64,000 nt of DNA from DATBLY01 sp963705545 (GCA_963705545.1 CAVPJX010000004.1:248001-312000), one strand, 5' to 3'; counted from the first letter of the stretch, positions 25,887 to 35,359 are shown. Notes: generated by a model not told the origin, from the letters alone. Numbers and translations: made by a program.

Positions 25887-26774
25887 CTAGCGGCTCCCGG
25901 CGTCCCGCCGGAGGGCCGGACCGAGCTCGAGCAGGGTCGCCTCGGGCGGACAGGCGAACCGGAACGGCGCGTACTTGCTCGTCCCGAGCCCGGGCGAGAC
26001 GTGGAGCACGCTCGGACCCATGCGGACCAGGCCCTTCACCAGGCGCGACGGGAGGGCGCAGTTCGTGACCAGGGCCCGCCCGCCCGGTAGGCAGACCTGG
26101 CCGCCGTGGGTGTGGCCGGCGACGAGCAGGTCGTACCCGAGCGCGGCCGTCTCCGGAGCGGAGTCCGGGGAGTGCATCACGGCGAGCCCGAACCGCTCCG
26201 GCGTCTCGCGCGGCGCGACACGCAGGTCGTGTCGCTCGATGTGGGCGTCGTCCAGGCCCAGCAGCTCGACCGGGAGCCCGTCCAGGTCGACCGATCGGCG
26301 CGAGTTCGTGAGGTCCTGCCATCCGTCGGCCTCGAGCTGCGCGACCAGGTCCTTCGCGCGACCGACCGTCGCCCGTCGCCGCATGCGATGTTTGCGGAAG
26401 TAGGCGAGGTAGTTCAGCGGTCGCGGTTCGAAGTAATCGTTCGACCCCAGCACGAACCAGGATCCGAGCCGTCCTCGGGTCGCACGCACCGCGGCCACGG
26501 TGGTCTCGACGGCCTCCGACTCCGCCAGGAGATCCCCGGTGACGATCGTGACGTCGACGGGCGGCAGGGACGCGAGGAACGCTGCCTTGCGGGGATCGCG
26601 GGCGACGAAGTGCAGGTCTGAGAGGTGCAGGATCGACAGGGTCCGCCCGTCGGCCGCCGGTAGGATGTCCAGGCGGTGCCGGACCAGCCGGTAGCGCCGA
26701 CGTTCGATGGCGACCCCGTACCCGACGCAGGCAGCGCCGACGACGGCGATCGCGACGAGGATCCGGGGAAGCAC
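25887..26774 (-). CDS. Membrane-anchored calcineurin-like metallophosphoesterase
   Basis: 295 residues, YkuE-like. An N-terminal membrane anchor (ILVAIAVVGAACVGYGVAI) precedes the metallophosphoesterase domain: LHLSDLHF (DxH), VTGDLL (GD), LGSND (GN motif in a variant order), MHSPD and AGHTHGGQ (GHTH). Related proteins hydrolyse lipid-linked or nucleotide phosphoesters. The start is a GTG at 26774 with TAGACT six bases upstream, predicting a leaderless mRNA. It is divergent from yqeY with start codons only 12 bases apart. Confidence 0.9.
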   Translation of the reverse strand: MLPRILVAIAVVGAACVGYGVAIERRRYRLVRHRLDILPAADGRTLSILHLSDLHFVARDPRKAAFLASLPPVDVTIVTGDLLAESEAVETTVAAVRATRGRLGSWFVLGSNDYFEPRPLNYLAYFRKHRMRRRATVGRAKDLVAQLEADGWQDLTNSRRSVDLDGLPVELLGLDDAHIERHDLRVAPRETPERFGLAVMHSPDSAPETAALGYDLLVAGHTHGGQVCLPGGRALVTNCALPSRLVKGLVRMGPSVLHVSPGLGTSKYAPFRFACPPEATLLELGPALRRDAGSR

Positions 26775-26786
26775 GGAGGCAGTCTA

Positions 26787-27242
26787 GTGAGCGACCTTCC
26801 ACTCAAGGAGCAGATCCGCGAGCGGACGAACGCGGCCCTCAAGGGCGGGGACAAGGCGCTCGTCGGCGCGTTGCGTCTGCTGAGCGCCGCGATCAAGAAC
26901 CGCGAGATCGAGGTCGGGCACGAGCTCTCCGACGACGAGGTCCGCGAGGTCGCCGGCCGCGAGGTGAAGAAGCGCAAGGAGTCGATCGAGGCGTTCGAGG
27001 GCGCCGGACGGCAGGAGCTCGCCGACAAGGAGCGGGCCGAGCGCGACGCGTTGGCCGGGTACGCGCCCGCTCAGCTCTCCGACGCGGAGGTCGACGCGCT
27101 GATCGACGAGGCGATCGCGGCGACCGGCGCCACCTCCCCGAAGGAGATGGGGAAGGTCATGGGGGTCGTGATGGGCCGGGCGAAGGGCCAGGTCGACGGC
27201 GACCTCGTCCAGCAACGGGTCAGGGCCAAGCTCGGCGGCTGA
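26787..27242 (+). CDS. YqeY (GatB/YqeY domain) family protein
   Basis: 151 residues. LRLLSAAIKNREIEVGHELSDDEV and the C-terminal ATGATSPKEMGKVMGVVM are characteristic of the stand-alone YqeY family, which resembles the tail domain of the GatB amidotransferase subunit and may bind tRNA. The GTG at 26787 has GGAGG seven bases upstream. The last 23 bases overlap the end of the convergent penicillin-binding protein gene. Confidence 0.92.
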   Translation: MSDLPLKEQIRERTNAALKGGDKALVGALRLLSAAIKNREIEVGHELSDDEVREVAGREVKKRKESIEAFEGAGRQELADKERAERDALAGYAPAQLSDAEVDALIDEAIAATGATSPKEMGKVMGVVMGRAKGQVDGDLVQQRVRAKLGG

Positions 27243-29667
27243 GGGCCGATCGATCCCCGACGCCGTCTCCGTCCGCTCCGGGTTCGGCACCGACCTTCAG
27301 CGTCACCGTGGTTCCCGCCTCGGCCTTCACGCCCCCCCCGGGGATCTGTTGGAAGACGACCCCGACCTGGTTCGGATCGTCGGTCTCGATCCGGACGACC
27401 TCCACGAGGAACCCGGCCTCCTCGAGGGCGACGCGCGCCTCGTCCTCCGCGAGGCCGATCACGCCAGGGATCTTGACGATCGGCGCCACGCCGCTCGAGA
27501 CCTGCAACGTGACGAGCGAGCCCAGCTGCGCGCCCGTCCCGCCCTCGGGCGTCTGCGCGATCACCGTGCCCTTCGGCGCGGGGTCGTCCACGATCTCGAC
27601 CTTCGGCGTGAAGTCGGCGGCGGCCAGCCTGTTCTGCGCCTTCTCGGCCTTCATCCCGACGACGTCGGGGACGGTGCCGGTCGGAGGCGCGGGCGGCGTG
27701 GGGAACCCGACGGCCGGCATCCCGGCCATGATCCGCGCCATGTAGTCGTGCCAGATCGGCGCCGCGATCGTCCCACCGAACACGCTCTGGCCGAAGTACA
27801 GCTCCAGCGAATCGGGGGTTCCCGGGAAGCCCACCCACACGGCCGTAGACACCTGGCGCGTGAACCCCACGAACCAGACGTTCGAGTAGTCCTGGGTCGT
27901 CCCCGTCTTCCCGGCGACGGGCCAGGGCGAGAGGGCGGCCGCGGTCCCCGTCCCGTGCTGCACGCCGCCCTGGATCATCGCGGTGACGAGGTGCGCGATC
28001 TCGGGATCGACCACCTGCCTGCAGTGCGGACGATGCTGGTACACGACGTCGTCGTCGATCATGACGTGGTCCACCGTGAACGGCGTGCAGTGCTTGCCCT
28101 CGTTCGCGAGCGTCTGGTACGCGGAGGCCATCTCGATCGGGGTCACGTCCGCGGTCCCGAGGGTGAGCGAGGGCACCGCGGGTAGCTCGGTGGTGATGCC
28201 CATGTCGTGCGCCGCCTCGACCACCGCCTCCGGTCCGACCTCCAAGATCAGCTGGGCGAAGACCACGTTGATCGAATCGGCGGTCGCCTCCCACAGGTTG
28301 CGGTACCCGCCGTCGCCCGCCCCCTCGGCGTTCGACACGCAGGAGCAGTCGTTGCCCGTCCACTCCGGCAGGAAGAGCGGTGACTTCGTCGAGAACACCG
28401 AGCCGGACGGGATGTCCTCACGGAACGCCGCGACCAGCGTGAACGGCTTGAACGACGAACCGGGCTGGCGCGGGGAGTTCGCCAGGTTCAGCTGGTCCTG
28501 TTCGTAGTTGCGGCCGGAGAGCATCGTGCGGATCGCGCCGGTCTCGTTCTCGACCGAGACGATCGCGGTGTCGGGGGTCTGCTCGTAGTCGGGGTGGGCC
28601 GCGCTCACCCGGTAGGGCTCGGCGGCCACCGCCTGCGCCGCGGCCTGCCAGTCGGACCGCAGCGTCGTGTAGATGTCGAGCCCGCCCTCGTACAAGCGAC
28701 GGCGGCGCTGTTTCTCGGAGCGGCCGAACGTATCGAACTCGCCGTCGTCGTTCGCGATGATCTGCTGCGTGATGTAGGTGACGAAGAACGGCGGCTGCTG
28801 CAGTTCGAGCGGTCCGTCCGTGGCCAGGACGATCGGCTGTTCCTTGGCGCGATCGATCTTCTCCTGGGCGACCATCCCCAGCTCCGCCATCCGGTCGAGC
28901 ACGAGGTTGCGGCGCTTGCGGGTCTTCACGGGGTGGTCGATCGGGTCGTAGTACTCGGGCGCCTTGAGCATCGCCGCCAACATCGCGCTCTGGGTCAGGC
29001 TGAGCTTCTTGGCCGGCACGTGGAAGTAGAAGTCCGCGGCGGTGCCGATGCCGTACACGCCGTTGCCCAGGTAGACGTCGTTCAGGTACAGCGCGAGGAT
29101 CTCATCCTTCGAGTAGGCCTGCTCCACGCGGAGCGCGAGTGCCAGCTCCTGGAACTTGCGCTGGAACGTCGTGGAGGTGTCCCCGGTGATCGCGTTCTTC
29201 ACGAGCTGCGTCGTGATCGTCGATCCTCCCTGCTCGACCTCACCGGACGCCGCGTTCGTGAGCAGGGCGCGGACCACCGCCGCCCAGTCGAGCGCGCCGT
29301 GGCTGTAGAACTCGGCGTCCTCGACGGCCAGCACGGCCTTGCGTGCGAGCTTGCTGACGCGCTTGAGAGCAACGATCTCGCGGTTGTCCAGGTACAACGT
29401 GGCGAGGACGGTCTTCCCGTCCGCCGCGTAGATCGTCGAGCGCTCCGGGAACTTCGGGATGTGCGTGAAGTCGGCGCCGAGGGCCGTGAGCTTGGCGTCG
29501 ATCCGGTCGACGCCGAAGGCGGCCCCCGCGATCGGGGGCAGGAACAGGACCGCGACCAGGAAGCCGGCCACCGCGATCACCGGCACGAAGAGCAGGATCA
29601 GGAAGGGGTTGGCCCCCCGGTCCGGTCGTTCGGCGACATGACGCCCGGTGTCGGCCTCATCAGCCAT
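27220..29667 (-). CDS. Class A penicillin-binding protein with two PASTA domains
   Basis: 815 residues. A membrane anchor near residue 30 (LLFVPVIAVAGFLVAVLFL) is followed by a GT51 glycosyltransferase domain (VEDAEFYSHGALDW, GGSTITTQLVKN), a transpeptidase domain with SSFK (QPGSSFKP), SIN (ADSINVVF) and KTGT (AGKTGTTQDY), and two C-terminal PASTA repeats (VPDVVGMKAEKAQ, IPGVIGLAEDEAR). It polymerises and crosslinks peptidoglycan, like actinobacterial PonA. TATCCT lies 10 bases upstream of the ATG. The long upstream extension of the frame is not coding. Confidence 0.97.
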   Translation of the reverse strand: MADEADTGRHVAERPDRGANPFLILLFVPVIAVAGFLVAVLFLPPIAGAAFGVDRIDAKLTALGADFTHIPKFPERSTIYAADGKTVLATLYLDNREIVALKRVSKLARKAVLAVEDAEFYSHGALDWAAVVRALLTNAASGEVEQGGSTITTQLVKNAITGDTSTTFQRKFQELALALRVEQAYSKDEILALYLNDVYLGNGVYGIGTAADFYFHVPAKKLSLTQSAMLAAMLKAPEYYDPIDHPVKTRKRRNLVLDRMAELGMVAQEKIDRAKEQPIVLATDGPLELQQPPFFVTYITQQIIANDDGEFDTFGRSEKQRRRRLYEGGLDIYTTLRSDWQAAAQAVAAEPYRVSAAHPDYEQTPDTAIVSVENETGAIRTMLSGRNYEQDQLNLANSPRQPGSSFKPFTLVAAFREDIPSGSVFSTKSPLFLPEWTGNDCSCVSNAEGAGDGGYRNLWEATADSINVVFAQLILEVGPEAVVEAAHDMGITTELPAVPSLTLGTADVTPIEMASAYQTLANEGKHCTPFTVDHVMIDDDVVYQHRPHCRQVVDPEIAHLVTAMIQGGVQHGTGTAAALSPWPVAGKTGTTQDYSNVWFVGFTRQVSTAVWVGFPGTPDSLELYFGQSVFGGTIAAPIWHDYMARIMAGMPAVGFPTPPAPPTGTVPDVVGMKAEKAQNRLAAADFTPKVEIVDDPAPKGTVIAQTPEGGTGAQLGSLVTLQVSSGVAPIVKIPGVIGLAEDEARVALEEAGFLVEVVRIETDDPNQVGVVFQQIPGGGVKAEAGTTVTLKVGAEPGADGDGVGDRSALSRRAWP

Positions 29668-29715
29668 GACCGACCCCAGGATAGTGGGGCGGTGCCCTCG
29701 GTACGATGGACGCTG

Positions 29716-31026
29716 ATGCGCCGTGCGTCCCTGACCTGCCTGTTCGTGATCGTCCTCACCCTGTGGTTCGGCTGGTCCGCCGCCTCGGCCGAGACGACCT
29801 CGAGCGTCGAGGTGATCAAGGTGGAGGGAGCGATCGACCGCCCGTTGCTCGGGTACCTGAACGATGCCCTCGACCGCGCGGAAGTCGAGGGTTCGATCGT
29901 GGTCCTGCAGATCGACACGTCCGGGACCCTCGATCAGGACGGGGTCGCGCTCGCCGACCGGGTCGCGGGCCTCGCCGTCCCCGTGATCGCATGGGTCGGA
30001 CCGGCGCCGGCGAGGGCGAGCGGCGCCGGGCTCCTGCTCCTGTACGCGTCCTCTCTCGCGGCCGTGTCGCCCGGCAGCCAGACGGGGCCGCTCAACCCCG
30101 TCGACCTCGCGCACCCGGACGAGGTGCCGGCGGACCTCGACGCCACGATCGCGGGATGGATCGAGGCGCGCGGCAAGCAGACCGATCTCGACTGGACGGA
30201 TCGACCGCTCACCGCCGCCGAGGCGCGCCACCGGGACATCGCACAGGTCGCCGCGGTGTCGATCCCCGGACTCCTCGATCGGGTCGACGGCAAGACCGTG
30301 CAGACCCCCGGCGGCCCGGTGGAGCTGCACACCCGCGTCGCGACGACCGAGGACGAGGCACAGACGGGAACCGTGGATATCCGGTTCGACAACCTCGGAC
30401 CGATCAAGCGCGTGGCGCACGCCGTGTCGTCGCCGACGATGGTCTACGTCTTGTTGACGATGGCGCTCGCCGCGCTCGCCTTCGAGCTGACGCAGCCGGG
30501 GTTCGGCTTCGCCGGGTTCTCGGGGCTGTTCCTTCTGGGGCTCGCGATCTACGGCATGACGGTGGTCCCGGTGTCTTGGCCCGGGTTCCTCCTCCTGTTG
30601 GGCGGCATCGGTTGCATGATCCTCGACGTCCGCCTGCGACGCCTCGGGCCGCTGACCGCGATCGGGCTCACGGCGTTCGCCGCGGGGTCGTTCCTCGCAT
30701 GGGGTCGAACGGCGGAGGCGATCCAGATCTCGAACTGGTTGATCGTGGGGGCCGTGGCGGCCAGCCTCCTCTACTACGGCTTCGCCCTGACCGTGGCGAT
30801 CCAGTCCCGGGACCGCATCGTGAACGCGCAGCGCGGGCTGATCGGCCTGGTGGGCGAGGCGCGCGGGCCGCTCGCCCCCGACGGGCCCGTGTACGTGAAG
30901 GGCGCCTTGTGGCGCGGCCGGACGTCGGGCGAGCGGATCGAGACGGGGACCGCCGTCCGCGTCCGCGGGGTCGACGGATTGATCCTGCGCGTCGAGGCGG
31001 AGCAGGAGGACCTCGGCGAGGGCTGA
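29716..31026 (+). CDS. NfeD-like membrane protein with ClpP-type N-terminal domain
   Basis: 436 residues. It has a signal peptide (LTCLFVIVLTLWFGWSAASA), a ClpP/Crotonase-like domain (about 28-210, with VVLQIDTSGTLDQDG and ARASGAGLLLLYASS), several membrane segments (about 250-350) and a C-terminal OB-fold NfeD domain (IGLVGEARGPLAPDGPVYVKG). NfeD proteins work with stomatin/flotillin partners; no such gene is adjacent. The protease-type domain lacks the usual SAG serine context, so activity is uncertain. TACGAT ends 8 bases before the ATG. Confidence 0.9.
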   Translation: MRRASLTCLFVIVLTLWFGWSAASAETTSSVEVIKVEGAIDRPLLGYLNDALDRAEVEGSIVVLQIDTSGTLDQDGVALADRVAGLAVPVIAWVGPAPARASGAGLLLLYASSLAAVSPGSQTGPLNPVDLAHPDEVPADLDATIAGWIEARGKQTDLDWTDRPLTAAEARHRDIAQVAAVSIPGLLDRVDGKTVQTPGGPVELHTRVATTEDEAQTGTVDIRFDNLGPIKRVAHAVSSPTMVYVLLTMALAALAFELTQPGFGFAGFSGLFLLGLAIYGMTVVPVSWPGFLLLLGGIGCMILDVRLRRLGPLTAIGLTAFAAGSFLAWGRTAEAIQISNWLIVGAVAASLLYYGFALTVAIQSRDRIVNAQRGLIGLVGEARGPLAPDGPVYVKGALWRGRTSGERIETGTAVRVRGVDGLILRVEAEQEDLGEG

Positions 31027-31179
31027 CCGGGCCGTCGCGCGAGGGATGCACCGGGCCTGACCTGCGGCGACGCGTCTTCCTCCCGGCGTGTGAATCCCTC
31101 GCGGCTTCCTCTACGAAGAACCAGGTGACGACCCGGGCGGGTCGTCGGCCGAGAGGAGGGAACGGCGAAGCCGGATCCG

Positions 31180-31452
31180 GTGTTCGAGACCTGGGCGGCG
31201 ACGGGATGGCAGGCGCTGGCGGCGTGCCGAGGAGAGGACGCGACGCCGTTCTTCGCCCCGAACTACTTCGAGAAGCGGGCCGAGAAGGACGCACGTGAGG
31301 CGATCGCGAAGGCGATCTGTCGCCGTTGCCTCGTCCGGGACGACTGCCTGGCGTTCGCGTTGCAGGTCCGGGAGACGCACGGGGTCTGGGGTGGGCTGAA
31401 CGAGATGGAGCGCCGCGCGCTGCTCCGACGACCGACGCAGGAGGCCGTGTAG
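31180..31452 (+). CDS. WhiB-family iron-sulfur transcription factor
   Basis: 90 residues. Four cysteines (Cys16, Cys47, Cys50, Cys56; CRRCLVRDDC) bind the [4Fe-4S] cluster, and the GVWGG turn is followed by a basic tail (ERRALLRRP). WhiB proteins bind sigma factors and respond to redox signals; they are confined to Actinomycetota and their phages, which supports the taxonomic call. The start is taken as GTG 31180, but GAGGAGGG lies about 20 bases upstream, which is too far, so the true start is uncertain. The gene stands alone and is followed by a clear terminator. Confidence 0.93.
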   Translation: MFETWAATGWQALAACRGEDATPFFAPNYFEKRAEKDAREAIAKAICRRCLVRDDCLAFALQVRETHGVWGGLNEMERRALLRRPTQEAV

Positions 31453-31509
31453 GCGCTCGACGACGTGATCGGACGATCCGCTGCGTCCGGCACGAGCGAC
31501 TTCCCCGGA

Positions 31510-31536
31510 GGGCGGCGCGAGGACGCGCCGCCCTTT
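31510..31536 (+). terminator. Intrinsic terminator after whiB-like gene
   Basis: A perfect 10-bp stem (GGGCGGCGCG / CGCGCCGCCC, loop AGGA) is followed by TTT. It also precedes the promoter of the RidA-like gene. Confidence 0.85.
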
Positions 31537-31557
31537 CGCGTGCGTAGGATGCGCCCC

Positions 31558-32028
31558 ATGGACGACGCCGACGTGATGCGGAAGATCGCGGGGACCGGCT
31601 CGGAGCTGCCCCCGGTCCCGCAGCCGGTCGCGGCCTACGTCCCGGTCCGGGTCGCCGCCGGGCTCGCGTTCGTCGCCGGGCAGGTCCCGATCGTGGACGG
31701 CGTCGTGATGAGCCCCGGGCTCCTGGGCCGGGAGGTCTCGATCGACGATGGGCGGGCCGCGGCGCGCCGGGCCGCGATGCAGGCGCTCGCCGCGCTCCGG
31801 GGCGAGCTCGGGTCGTTCGACCGCATCTCCCATATCGCTCAGGTCACGGTGTACGTTGCCTGCACGCCGGAGTTCACGGAGCACGCCCAGGTCGCGAACG
31901 GCGCCAGCGAGTTCCTGATCGAGGTGCTCGGGGAGCCCGGGAAGCACGCGCGCGCGGCCGTAGGGATGGCCGCGCTCCCGCTCGGCACCTGCGTCGAGGT
32001 AGCGGTCACGGCCGAGCTCGCCGGCTAG
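31558..32028 (+). CDS. RidA/YjgF-family protein
   Basis: 156 residues. The RidA fold is shown by AGLAFVAGQVPIVDG, the helical QALAALRGELGSFDRI segment and the terminal VGMAALPLGTCVEVAVTAEL; the conserved arginine that marks active enamine deaminases is not in its usual place (VGMAALP), so this is probably the RutC-like or Rid4-7 branch. TAGGAT (31545-31550) ends 7 bases before the ATG, predicting a leaderless mRNA. The stop is shared, as CTAG, with convergent selB. Confidence 0.9.
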   Translation: MDDADVMRKIAGTGSELPPVPQPVAAYVPVRVAAGLAFVAGQVPIVDGVVMSPGLLGREVSIDDGRAAARRAAMQALAALRGELGSFDRISHIAQVTVYVACTPEFTEHAQVANGASEFLIEVLGEPGKHARAAVGMAALPLGTCVEVAVTAELAG

Positions 32029-33914
32029 GCGCCGTTCACCTTCGCGTCTCGGGCCACGCGCCGGTCGCCCTCGCGCCGGGTGACGCCTCGCAGGTCGAAC
32101 CATCCGAGGATCGGCAGCGCGTACTTCCGGCTGGTCCCGAGCGCTTCGCGGAACGCGCTGACCGTGATCCCCTCCGCGCCGGCGTCGCGCACGATCGATC
32201 GCGCCCGGTCCATCGTCTCGCGCGAGAAGACGAGGTCGGGGGAGACGCGGACCACATCGCCCGATCCGATCGCGGCGTCGATCGCGGTCCGAGGGACCCC
32301 GTTCGCCACGAGCTCGGGGATCGATGGCGGGGACGCCGGGTGCGCTCCGCCGAGCGCCGCGAGGAGGCGTTCCACGTCCGGCGAGCCCGACGCGGACGCG
32401 GCCCGATGGTCCGGCAGCCGGACGGATGACGAGGTCCGCGCGGCGACGCCGCGCTCCACCGACCCTTGCAGCAAGGCGTCCGCCAGTTCCTTGCCGGCTC
32501 GCACGCCGGCCTCGCGCACGGCCGAATCGATCGCGTCGCGCGCCGCGCGGACGTCGACCCCCTCTGCCAGCGGATGGTCGGCGTGGAACGCTCCCAGCGT
32601 CGTGCTGAGGGCGCGGTCGGCGGTTCCGACCACGTCGTCGCGGACGAGCCACGCGCCGACACGTCCCGGCTGCGCTCCGGAGCCGGTCAGCAGGCGCGTC
32701 TCGTCGGCGCGGACCGCCCCACGCTCCTGGACGAGGAGGGCCGGGAGCTCGTCGCGGGTGGCGGCCGCGCGCGCGACGAGACGGGCTCCCGCTCCCGTGC
32801 CCTTCACGGGTGGCGCCGGGTCCAACACGATCCCGCCGCCGACCGTCTCGCGCCGACCGGATTCGCGAACGACGAACCGGTCGAAGACGTCGACCACGAC
32901 CGGCTCCTCGGCTCGGAGCCGGACGAACCCTTCCTCGCCGGGCCCGATCCGCGTCGCGTCGAGGATGCGGAGCCGGACGTCGAACTCGGCGGCTCCGACG
33001 TAGAGCTTGTAGGCGCCTCGGGACGAGATCGGGTGGCCGAGCCCCCGGACCGGACGGAAGGATGCGTCGAACACCCGGGTCGGGCGCCAGGCATCCGGGG
33101 TCGTGAGGACCGTCCCGCGCGCGAGACGTTCGCGCTCGACGCCCACGAGGTTGGCCGCGACGCGGCTGACGGGGCAGGCCTCCACCTCGTCCCGGCGGTG
33201 GGTCTGCAGCGACCGGATCCGCGCTCGACCGACACCGGCCGCTTCGACCTCGTCGCCGTCGTGCAGGCACCCGCCGGTGAGGGTGCCGGTCACGACGGTC
33301 CCCGCCCCCTTGATCGCGAACACCCGATCGATGAACAACCGCGTGCGAGCGGTGCGGGGCCGTGGGGCGCGCCCGACCATCGCGTCGAGCTCTGCGATGA
33401 GTGCGTCGATCCCGATGCCGGCGGTCGCGGACACCGGGACGATCGGAGCGGCGGCGAGCGCGGTCCCGGCCAGGTGCGCGCGCACGTCCGCGACGGCGGC
33501 CGCCAGCGCCTCGGCGTCCACCAGGTCGCGCTTCGTCAACGCCACCACGCCGGCCTCGGCCCCGAGCACGTCCAGGATCTGCAGGTGCTCCTCGGACTGC
33601 GCCCGCCATCCCTCGTCGGCGGCCACGACGAACAGGACCAGCCGAACAGGGCCGACGCCCGCGAGCATGTTCGCGATGAACCGCTCGTGACCGGGCACGT
33701 CCACGAACCCGATCTCCCGCCCCGACGGGAGCGTGCACCAGGCGTAACCCAGGTCGATGGTCAGACCGCGGCGCTTCTCCTCGGCCAAACGGTCGGGATC
33801 GATCCCCGTGAGGTGCGCGATCAGCGTCGACTTGCCGTGGTCGACGTGGCCCGCCGTAGCGACGACGCGGAGCGCGCCGGTCGTCTCGGGGTCGTCGGTC
33901 CGATCGTCCGTCAC
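32025..33914 (-). CDS. selB: Selenocysteine-specific elongation factor SelB
   Basis: 629 residues. The GTPase domain has all G motifs (TAGHVDHGKSTL, DVPGHERF, TKRD), followed by EF-Tu-like beta-barrels and four C-terminal winged helices that bind the SECIS hairpin (last: VSAFREALGTSRKYALPIL). It delivers Sec-tRNA to in-frame UGA codons. It starts at a GTG one base after the selA stop and shares its own stop with the RidA-like gene. Neither selD, tRNA-Sec nor a recognisable selenoprotein lies in the window. Confidence 0.97.
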   Translation of the reverse strand: MTDDRTDDPETTGALRVVATAGHVDHGKSTLIAHLTGIDPDRLAEEKRRGLTIDLGYAWCTLPSGREIGFVDVPGHERFIANMLAGVGPVRLVLFVVAADEGWRAQSEEHLQILDVLGAEAGVVALTKRDLVDAEALAAAVADVRAHLAGTALAAAPIVPVSATAGIGIDALIAELDAMVGRAPRPRTARTRLFIDRVFAIKGAGTVVTGTLTGGCLHDGDEVEAAGVGRARIRSLQTHRRDEVEACPVSRVAANLVGVERERLARGTVLTTPDAWRPTRVFDASFRPVRGLGHPISSRGAYKLYVGAAEFDVRLRILDATRIGPGEEGFVRLRAEEPVVVDVFDRFVVRESGRRETVGGGIVLDPAPPVKGTGAGARLVARAAATRDELPALLVQERGAVRADETRLLTGSGAQPGRVGAWLVRDDVVGTADRALSTTLGAFHADHPLAEGVDVRAARDAIDSAVREAGVRAGKELADALLQGSVERGVAARTSSSVRLPDHRAASASGSPDVERLLAALGGAHPASPPSIPELVANGVPRTAIDAAIGSGDVVRVSPDLVFSRETMDRARSIVRDAGAEGITVSAFREALGTSRKYALPILGWFDLRGVTRREGDRRVARDAKVNGA

Positions 33915-33915
33915 G

Positions 33916-35301
33916 TCAGCGGTCGTCGGCCTCGTCGAGGTCGTCGCCTTCGATGGCGTACAGGATCGCGCGGGCCAGGTCGTCGACCTGGTCGGCGAAC
34001 ACCGTCCGGACGTCGAAGACCACCCGATCCTCCTCGACGCGACAGCACACGGGAGGCGACCCGGTCCGCAGTCGCCCCGCGAAGGCCGGGGGATCCGGCA
34101 CGCGGACCTCGACGCCCCACGACGGGAGCGTCGCGCCGGGCATCGAGCCACCGCCGACCACCGAATCGCAGCGTTGCACGTGCGCATGCTCGAGGTCGCC
34201 ACCGACGCTCTCGGCGAGCCGGTGGGCGCGTTTCGCGATCGATCCGGCCGGCTCGTGGAGCATCGCCGGCACCGGCAGCTCGTCCTCTCGCCCGGCGGCG
34301 ACGGTCCGCAGGATCGACTCCAGGGCGGCCAGCTGCAGCTTGTCGACGCGGACGGCTCGGGCGATCGGATGCTTGCGGAGTCGCTCGACCAGGTCGGCTC
34401 GGCCGACGATGCAGCCCGCCTGCGGGCCGCCGAGCAGCTTGTCGCCGGAGAACGTCACCAGGTCCGCGCCGTCGCGGAGCGCGTCCGTCACCGTGGGCTC
34501 GTCCGCCGACAGGCCATGGCCTCCAGCGAGCAGACCCGAGCCCACGTCGAACAGGAACGGCACCGCGTGCTTCGCGGCGAGGGAGGCGAGATCGGTCGCG
34601 GTCGCGCTCGACGTGAATCCCACGACGCGGTAGTTGCTCGGATGCACGCGGAGGATCGCGCCCGTGCGCTCGGAGATCGCGCCGCGGTAGTCGCCGATCC
34701 GCGTGCGGTTCGTCGTTCCGACCTCGACCAGCTTCGCGCCCGAGGCCGCCATGATGTCGGGGATCCGGAACTCGCCGCCGATCTCGATCAGCTCGCCGCG
34801 GGAGACGAGCACCTCCTTGCGGCGTGCGAGGGCGGAGAGCGCGAGCAGCATCGCGGCGGCGCAGTTGTTCACGACCAGCGCGTCCTCGGCTCCCGTGAGG
34901 GCGGTCAGGAGGAACTCCGCGCGCCACGTCCGCCGGCCACGCTTCCCGGTCGCCCGATCGATCTCGAGGTCCGTGTACGTCCCGGCCACCCGGCCGACCG
35001 CCTCGATCGCCGAGGGCGGAAGGGGGGCTCGGCCGAGGTTCGTGTGCAGGACCACCCCGGTGGCGTTGATGACGGGCGTGAGGCCGGACGCCGTCCTCGA
35101 CGCCAGACCGACCGCGGCCGCGAGGATGACGTCGTCCTCGGGCGGCTCGATCCCTTGGGCTGCCTGCCCGCGCACCTCGTCCAGCGTGACCGCGAGCGCG
35201 TGCTTCATCACCGATCGCCCGAACGTCGCGGACGCCCGGCGTCCGGGGGCCGATCGCAGCAGGGCGTCCAGGGAGGGGACACGGCGACGCACGTCGGTCA
35301 T
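33916..35301 (-). CDS. selA: L-seryl-tRNA(Sec) selenium transferase SelA
   Basis: 461 residues. PLP-dependent enzyme converting seryl-tRNA(Sec) to selenocysteinyl-tRNA(Sec) with selenophosphate. The N-terminal RRRVPSLDALLRS and TPVINATGVVLHTNLGRAPL segments are typical, and the PLP lysine lies in SGDKLLGGPQAG (about residue 287). TAGACT (35313-35308) ends 6 bases before the ATG, so the selA-selB mRNA should be leaderless. Confidence 0.97.
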   Translation of the reverse strand: MTDVRRRVPSLDALLRSAPGRRASATFGRSVMKHALAVTLDEVRGQAAQGIEPPEDDVILAAAVGLASRTASGLTPVINATGVVLHTNLGRAPLPPSAIEAVGRVAGTYTDLEIDRATGKRGRRTWRAEFLLTALTGAEDALVVNNCAAAMLLALSALARRKEVLVSRGELIEIGGEFRIPDIMAASGAKLVEVGTTNRTRIGDYRGAISERTGAILRVHPSNYRVVGFTSSATATDLASLAAKHAVPFLFDVGSGLLAGGHGLSADEPTVTDALRDGADLVTFSGDKLLGGPQAGCIVGRADLVERLRKHPIARAVRVDKLQLAALESILRTVAAGREDELPVPAMLHEPAGSIAKRAHRLAESVGGDLEHAHVQRCDSVVGGGSMPGATLPSWGVEVRVPDPPAFAGRLRTGSPPVCCRVEEDRVVFDVRTVFADQVDDLARAILYAIEGDDLDEADDR

Positions 35302-35307
35302 GGGCCG

Positions 35308-35359
35308 AGTCTAGGCGCCGGTCCCTGCCTTCCGCGTTCCGCCGGTCGGCGCCTAGGAT
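35308..35359. promoter_or_regulatory. Divergent promoters inside a 9-bp inverted repeat (selA / ABC transporter)
   Basis: TAGACT on the minus strand (35313-35308) serves selA, and TAGGAT on the plus strand (35354-35359) fits the transporter operon. The bases CTAGGCGCC (35311-35319) and GGCGCCTAG (35348-35356) form a perfect inverted repeat that overlaps both -10 boxes, so one dimeric regulator could touch both promoters. This may also be chance symmetry of two TAG-type -10 boxes. Confidence 0.45.
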
